Shown here: one piece after another, positions 62,848 to 64,000 of the stretch
Position numbering within the stretch: the first letter of the stretch is position 1
Layout of the letters: every line of letters begins with the position of its first letter
Translations under genes and position numbers: made by a program
Source of the DNA: Pseudomonas mediterranea CFBP 5447
GTDB lineage: Bacteria; Pseudomonadota; Gammaproteobacteria; Pseudomonadales; Pseudomonadaceae
DNA: 64,000 bases
Direction: 5' to 3'
Assembly: GCF_000774145.1 (NCBI RefSeq)
Contig: NZ_KN322983.1
Span: forward strand, 1 to 64,000
The notes under the pieces: generated by a model
Told to the model about the DNA's origin: nothing
The model's input: the letters and a program-made list of their open reading frames with translations, nothing else
Database searches by the model: none

Positions 62848-64000
62848 ATGCCCACTGCCCTCTACCGTCTGATTCTCGCCCTGGTGTTGTTACTGCCACT
62901 GGGCGCCCACGCCGGCGACGCCGAAGACTTCGTCGCCGCCAACCCGCCCCAGCAGGCCAGGCTCTTGGAAGACTGGGCCGCGCAACCTGAACCTGGGCGT
63001 GTCGAACTGCTCAACGCCCTGCAACAAGGCCAGTTGAGTGTCGACGGCCAGCCCAGGACCCTGCGCCTGAACAACCGCTTGCGCGGGCTGATCGAAACCG
63101 CCCTCGCCAGTCATCAACTGCTTGCCAGTGATCCCGGCATACGCCTGGGCGCAGCGCAGCAACTGCAAAAAAGTGCGCGCCCGGCGCAACTGGCTTTTCT
63201 CGACCGGCAGCTGGCAGGCGAGCAAGACGAAGAAGTCCACGCGGCCCTGAGCCTGGCCCTGGCAAACCTGCAGTTGGTGGATGCCAACCCAAGCGTGCGC
63301 CTGGCGGCCGTCCGGCTGCTGGGGGAAACCGGCGATCCGCTGGCCCGCACCCGTCTCGAAGGCCTGCTCGAACCTGGCGCCGAAACCGATGTGGGCGTAC
63401 GCACCGCCGCCGAGACCAGTCTCGCCCAGGTCAAGCGCAAACTGCTGGTGGGCGAGCTGCTGGGCCAGGCGTTCAGCGGTATGTCCCTGGGCTCGATCCT
63501 GTTGCTCGCGGCCCTCGGCCTGGCCATCACCTTCGGCCTGCTGGGGGTGATCAATATGGCCCACGGCGAGATGCTGATGCTCGGCGCCTATTCCACCTAT
63601 GTTGTGCAGATGCTGTTCCAGCGCTTCGCTCCGAACGCCATCGAGTTCTACCCGCTGATCGCCCTGCCGGTGGCATTTTTCATCACCGCCGCCATCGGCA
63701 TGGTCCTGGAGCGCACGGTGATCCGCCATCTCTACGGACGGCCGCTGGAAACCCTGCTTGCCACCTGGGGCATCAGCCTGATGTTGATCCAACTGGTGCG
63801 CCTGGTGTTCGGCGCGCAGAACGTCGAAGTGGCCAACCCGGCCTGGCTGTCGGGAGGAATCCAGGTATTGCCGAACCTGGTGCTGCCGTACAACCGCATC
63901 GTCATCATCGCCTTCGCATTGTCCGTGGTACTGCTGACTTGGTTGTTGCTGAACAAGACCCGCCTGGGCCTGAACGTGCGGGCCGTGACCCAGAACCGCA
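62848..64000 (+). CDS. urtB: Urea ABC transporter permease UrtB, cut by window end
   Basis: The first ~384 residues of a permease; the frame is open at the window end. A signal peptide (LILALVLLLPLGAHAGD) and a ~190-residue periplasmic helical repeat region (LLNALQQGQLSVDGQPRTLRLNN; VRLAAVRLLGETGDPLARTRLEGLL) precede the membrane domain, a feature of UrtB as opposed to LivH. From about residue 205: GMSLGSILLLAALGLAITFGLLGVINMAHGEMLMLGAYSTYVVQ, then ERTVIRHLYGRPLETLLATWGISLMLIQ. The ATG at 62848 has only a weak ribosome site (AAGGC). Confidence 0.93.
   Translation, partial: MPTALYRLILALVLLLPLGAHAGDAEDFVAANPPQQARLLEDWAAQPEPGRVELLNALQQGQLSVDGQPRTLRLNNRLRGLIETALASHQLLASDPGIRLGAAQQLQKSARPAQLAFLDRQLAGEQDEEVHAALSLALANLQLVDANPSVRLAAVRLLGETGDPLARTRLEGLLEPGAETDVGVRTAAETSLAQVKRKLLVGELLGQAFSGMSLGSILLLAALGLAITFGLLGVINMAHGEMLMLGAYSTYVVQMLFQRFAPNAIEFYPLIALPVAFFITAAIGMVLERTVIRHLYGRPLETLLATWGISLMLIQLVRLVFGAQNVEVANPAWLSGGIQVLPNLVLPYNRIVIIAFALSVVLLTWLLLNKTRLGLNVRAVTQNR

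Overview
The window is chromosomal DNA of a fluorescent Pseudomonas, most likely from the P. fluorescens species complex. Three things support this: high GC content, the gene order speA / yciH-like / NUDIX / DUF2333 / gcbA / chemoreceptor / aroQ / accBC / prmA / dusB / fis / purHD / retS / marC / urtAB (the PAO1 order, compared from memory), and many REPINs (paired inverted REP repeats). I see no rRNA, tRNA, CRISPR array, complete insertion sequence or prophage.

Layout. 0-2.7 kb: two DUF4136 lipoproteins, cmoM with a MazG-like gene, and a small membrane protein. 2.75-4.65 kb: an alternating array of REPINs and two nearly identical DUF6124-type small genes, each behind a long conserved non-coding leader. 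4.7-8.2 kb: a MATE exporter, then a convergent type VI secretion pair (short VgrG and DUF4123 adaptor) with no effector gene after it. 8.6-19.6 kb: core genes speA to accC. 19.7-23.6 kb: a large reverse-strand toxin gene sitting between accC and prmA; its C-terminus carries a CheD-like deamidase signature. 23.9-34.2 kb: core genes prmA to marC, including fis, purH, purD and the hybrid kinase retS.

34.2-61.1 kb is an accessory block between marC and urtA. It holds a 2352-residue toxin (TcdA/TcdB-type glycosyltransferase plus a YopT-like C58 protease signature, as in lymphostatin) with two related small genes beside it; a divergent cobalamin cluster (cobG-H-I-J leftward, cobL-cbiD-cobK rightward); a third, diverged leader plus DUF6124 gene; an antitoxin-like remnant; a copper-acquisition set (DUF2946, PCu(A)C, Met-rich DUF2946, OprC, PepSY protein); and a BtuCDF/FecBCDE-type ABC importer. 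The window ends inside urtB of the urea importer.

Best candidate for something undescribed: the leader found before all three DUF6124 genes (2922-3282, 3782-4135, 51151-51466). Two near-identical copies and one diverged copy keep a 16-17 bp long-range helix through compensatory changes. Each copy also has two GTTTAG motifs followed by the same copy-specific bases, and one CTAAC preceded by the exact reverse complement of those bases (CGA/TCG, CAG/CTG, TCG/CGA). This suggests a pseudoknotted or switching RNA, or a DNA recombination/insertion site.
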